The position numbers and the translations under genes were made by a program. A model generated the notes under the pieces. The model was not told the DNA's origin. It did no database searches and was given only the letters and a program-made list of their open reading frames with translations. Shown here piece after piece: positions 15,486-17,411 of a DNA stretch of 17,411 nt (position 1 is its first letter; every line of letters begins with the position of its first letter). Source of the DNA: a bacterium (lineage in GTDB: Bacteria; SZUA-182; SZUA-191; JAJRXT01); NCBI GenBank assembly GCA_024277605.1, contig JAJRUU010000259.1, positions 1 to 17,411 on the forward strand. Direction: 5' to 3'.

Positions 15486-16265
15486 ATGAATACAGAAGGC
15501 TTAGGGCTAAATCGTGAGGCAGTAGAAATTGTCAAAGAATTTGTGATAAAAAAAATGGTAATGTTGCTGGCTGATGCTGAATGCGGGGAAAAAATCAAAG
15601 ACGACCTGGACGTGCTGGAAAAACTTAACATTAAGCTGGACCCCAGCGATATACATCCCCTGATTAAAGCCATCCAGGAGTCTGACGTTTTGGATGAAGA
15701 ATATGAACAGGTCAGGGATGGACAACGGGTGGAAAAATATTTTGGTATACTGGCTGACTTATTAGAAAAGACAGATACATTAGCTTACTATGATAAGTTT
15801 TCAAAGATTAAATTGAATAAGCTTGGATTTTCAAATTTTCAATTCGTGAACATTGCCTTGAAAATTCTGGATCAGAACAACTGGGAAAATTCGAGCCCAA
15901 AAGATGAAACTCAACAGGAGATAAGAGGATTCTATCTAGATACAATAATGAATTTGGGGCTTAGCGGAAGGGACAAACTTTACAATTTAAATATCTTACA
16001 GCAGGAGCTGAGTATCTCTTTAAGCGAACAAGAAGAGGATTCACTCATCAAGCATATAAAGCAGAACATAATGGGGTCGGTAGATTTAATAGATCAACTG
16101 AAGCGGACTGCTTTTGGTGTACGAGGTGTAGCGGTTGATGAGTATAGCAGCCTGGAAACAGGGGCAGTGTCCTCATCTCCCCGTCGTAAGGCTGGGTCGG
16201 ATGGGGTTAAGAAACCTGAAGCGGACGCTAAAAAAGGTTTATTCGGAATATTCGGTAAGAAATAA
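15486..16265 (+). CDS. Paralogue of the C-terminal repeats of the preceding protein
   Basis: 259 residues from the ATG at 15486, with GAGGA at 15472-15476 nine bases upstream; a GTG at 15483 is an alternative. Residues 8-123 match the second repeat of the preceding protein and 124-208 its partial third repeat (ALKILDQNNW against ALSILDHKNW, SVDLIDQL against LVDLVDAM). It therefore arose by duplication of that gene's 3' end. At DNA level the copies are well diverged, so the duplication is old and both are kept. After 208 a basic, serine-rich, probably disordered tail ends in KKGLFGIFGKK, a short hydrophobic and basic segment that could contact membrane or a partner. It is the last gene of the cluster, followed 5 bases later by a terminator-like hairpin. 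Confidence 0.7.
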   Translation: MNTEGLGLNREAVEIVKEFVIKKMVMLLADAECGEKIKDDLDVLEKLNIKLDPSDIHPLIKAIQESDVLDEEYEQVRDGQRVEKYFGILADLLEKTDTLAYYDKFSKIKLNKLGFSNFQFVNIALKILDQNNWENSSPKDETQQEIRGFYLDTIMNLGLSGRDKLYNLNILQQELSISLSEQEEDSLIKHIKQNIMGSVDLIDQLKRTAFGVRGVAVDEYSSLETGAVSSSPRRKAGSDGVKKPEADAKKGLFGIFGKK

Positions 16266-16270
16266 TTTGC

Positions 16271-16307
16271 TTCGGGGAATTTATCTACCCCGAAAAATTC
16301 GGGTTTT
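16271..16307 (+). terminator. Probable intrinsic terminator partly supplied by the MITE end
   Basis: Two alternative hairpins share bases: TTCGGGG (16271-16277) with CCCCGAA (16288-16294), and CCCGAA-AAA-TTCGGG (16289-16303) followed by TTTT (16304-16307). The second belongs to the inserted element. The hairpin stands right after the last gene of the cluster. Confidence 0.55.
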
Positions 16308-16459
16308 GTTATGGGCGAATCGATATTTAGTTGAAAAACATAGATTTATCAGCTTCATGTTCCTGCCGCCTTGGGCAAACAAAGATCTATTGGACGTTGG
16401 CTCATGCACCTTATCTCACAAGGCGTCTGGCGAAACCCTGAGTTTATGAATAGATCGGG
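16289..16459 (+). mobile_element. MITE-like element, copy 2
   Basis: A 171-bp copy in the same orientation as copy 1, with the same CCCGAAAAATTCGGG start and a GAATAGATCGGG end. It is flanked by CTAC on both sides (16285-16288 and 16460-16463). The right-hand CTA is also the stop codon of the convergent lipoprotein gene. Without the element, the last cluster gene and the lipoprotein gene would have ended only about 20 bases apart. Confidence 0.8.
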
Positions 16460-16975
16460 CTACCAGTTTTGCTCGATAAGCTTTGCAGTTTCTTCAATTA
16501 TACGGTTACTGACATCCACAAAACCGCGCTCGAAATTCCTCATCATATATACATCCAAGGGGCTGCTTATTTCAGATCTGAATATCTCGCTATTGGTTAT
16601 TTTCTCTATGATGGAACACTGGATGGCAATGCGGCCTCCCCACCAAACCCCTTTATCCATTGTTCCAGGGTCATAATCCGCTACCGTTAATTTAAGCTCT
16701 AAGGTGTGCCTGTCGCCGGAAGCCCTGGTTACTTTTTCGATCCTCTCCACCTTTTTGAATAATTCCTTGTCCATGATTTCTTCGGCCAATCGGTCTGGAA
16801 ATGTGATTAAGGCTTCAACGTCAGGCGCATTTGCTAAATCAGTTATCTTTAGTATAGAATAACTTCTAAAATCCGATTCTTTAGGTTTTAAAATCGTGGT
16901 CTTAATTTGTGGTGTGCTGCAGCCCCAAAAAGCTATAAAAAGTAAAAGGGCTAAGCTATAACATGTTTTTCTCAT
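16460..16975 (-). CDS. Small lipoprotein, possibly DUF4410/DUF4136-like
   Basis: 171 residues. MRKTCYSLALLLFIAFWGC is a lipoprotein signal with the acceptor cysteine at 19; the box FWGC is slightly atypical because of the tryptophan. The mature part begins with a short charged linker. It then shows alternating strands and helices: YSILKITDL, a helix RLAEEIMDKELFKKV, TLELKLTVADYDPG, WWGGRIAIQCSIIEK. This pattern is seen in small outer-membrane-directed lipoproteins of the DUF4410/DUF4136 type, but I am not certain of the family. It converges on the large cluster and is bracketed by two oppositely oriented MITE-like copies. The region upstream holds a palindrome (17013-17027), and the ribosome binding site is weak (GGAA about 12 bases before the ATG). 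Confidence 0.7.
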   Translation of the reverse strand: MRKTCYSLALLLFIAFWGCSTPQIKTTILKPKESDFRSYSILKITDLANAPDVEALITFPDRLAEEIMDKELFKKVERIEKVTRASGDRHTLELKLTVADYDPGTMDKGVWWGGRIAIQCSIIEKITNSEIFRSEISSPLDVYMMRNFERGFVDVSNRIIEETAKLIEQNW

Positions 16976-17012
16976 AGAGACGCTATTTCCTATAAAAAGT
17001 ACCTGAGGCTAT

Positions 17013-17027
17013 TTGGGTTGCACCCAA
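17013..17027. promoter_or_regulatory. Palindrome upstream of the lipoprotein gene
   Basis: TTGGGT-TGC-ACCCAA is a perfect 6-bp inverted repeat with a 3-base centre, 38 bases before the lipoprotein start codon. It could be an operator or a small leader hairpin. Confidence 0.35.
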
Positions 17028-17036
17028 TTCATTAAA

Positions 17037-17226
17037 CCCGACCTATTCATAAATTCAGGCTGGGTTTGCAAGACATCCCTTGTGAGATAAGTTTTATAAG
17101 CCAAGGCTTATAAGCCAACGTCCAATAAAACTTTGTTTGCCCAAGGGGATAGGAGCAGGAAGCTGATAAATCTATGTTTTTCAACTAAATATCGATTCGC
17201 CCATAACAAAACCCGAATTTTTCGGG
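17037..17226 (-). mobile_element. MITE-like element, copy 3
   Basis: A 190-bp copy in reverse orientation. The outer end reads CCCGACCTATTCATAA and the hairpin end lies at 17212-17226. TAAA flanks it at 17033-17036 and 17228-17231, with one extra G next to the hairpin end. It is longer than the others mainly because of a small insertion that creates TATAAGCC-AA-GGCTTATA (17095-17112). It is very close in sequence to copy 1. Confidence 0.8.
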
Positions 17227-17411
17227 GTAAACTGTATTTTCGTTTAATATTAGCGTAAAATATACAATCATTGGGTATCCATGTCAATGGCAAATATAAA
17301 TATTTATGTTGTTTCACTACTGTCCGGTTAATAATCGAATAAATTCAACTGGATACAACCAGATGTTTCAGTTTTTTGGTAATCACATTGCGTAAGTAGC
17401 TGATAAATATG
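17227..17411. other. Right edge, no gene seen
   Basis: AT-rich sequence without a supported gene. ACTGTCCGGTTAA begins near 17318 and has the look of an insertion-sequence end, but nothing in the window confirms it. Confidence 0.4.

Noticed and set aside
1378..16459. The two same-orientation repeats flanking the cluster as ends of a composite transposon carrying it
   Set aside because: Each copy has its own, different 4-bp flanking duplication (TGGT and CTAC), which shows separate insertions rather than one unit.
17108..17317. Minus-strand open frame, and the similar one at 16135-16449, sharing the residues RKIRVLLWANRYLVEKHRF
   Set aside because: The shared part is just translation of the MITE-like element; there is no ribosome site, and the rest of each frame is unrelated or overlaps a real gene.
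17318..17333. Possible insertion-sequence end (ACTGTCCGGTTAA)
   Set aside because: No inverted partner or transposase lies within the window, so the idea cannot be tested here.

Overview
This window comes from a moderately AT-rich Gram-negative-type bacterial genome. Evidence for that is a lipoprotein signal, several Sec-type signal peptides and a polytopic membrane protein. I cannot place it more precisely; the dispersed repeats and the many unrecognised large proteins would fit a poorly sampled or uncultured lineage. No rRNA, tRNA, transposase or CRISPR array is visible.

Layout. Positions 1-390 hold a decayed repeat copy and no gene. Two short genes then lie on the minus strand: an exported protein at 391-897 and a Cys-containing small protein at 1157-1360. 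A control region at about 1558-1952 has two palindromes of the form TGTCAA-N-TTGAC(A) centred 30 bp apart and a candidate promoter. It leads into a block of plus-strand genes from 1953 to 16265. In order these are: an exported Cys-repeat protein; a protein split by a frame change (4254-4700 and 4655-6214); an exported helical protein; a membrane protein carrying an extracytoplasmic VWA-like domain; a MoxR-type AAA+ ATPase broken by in-frame stops; a DUF58/VWA-like soluble protein; an 869-residue protein with about 134-residue repeats; and a 259-residue protein that repeats the end of the preceding one. A convergent lipoprotein gene (16460-16975, minus) closes the region.

How the genes may work together (inference). 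A MoxR ATPase followed by a VWA protein with a 4-base translational overlap is the core of the known MoxR-VWA chaperone-like pairs. Here the core is joined to a membrane VWA protein and to exported proteins that I cannot assign to a family. The set looks like an envelope-spanning device in which a cytoplasmic ATPase/VWA pair acts on, or is sensed through, a membrane VWA protein and periplasmic partners. The moxR reading frame has a TGA and a TAA inside it, and the 4.2-4.7 kb region has a TAG and a frame change, while all other large genes are intact. Either the locus has recently been damaged or the assembly contains base errors.

Three copies of a 171-190 bp MITE-like element (1378-1553, 16289-16459, 17037-17226) share CCCGA/TCGGG ends and an end hairpin. 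Each is flanked by its own 4-bp direct duplication (TGGT, CTAC, TAAA), so each was inserted separately.
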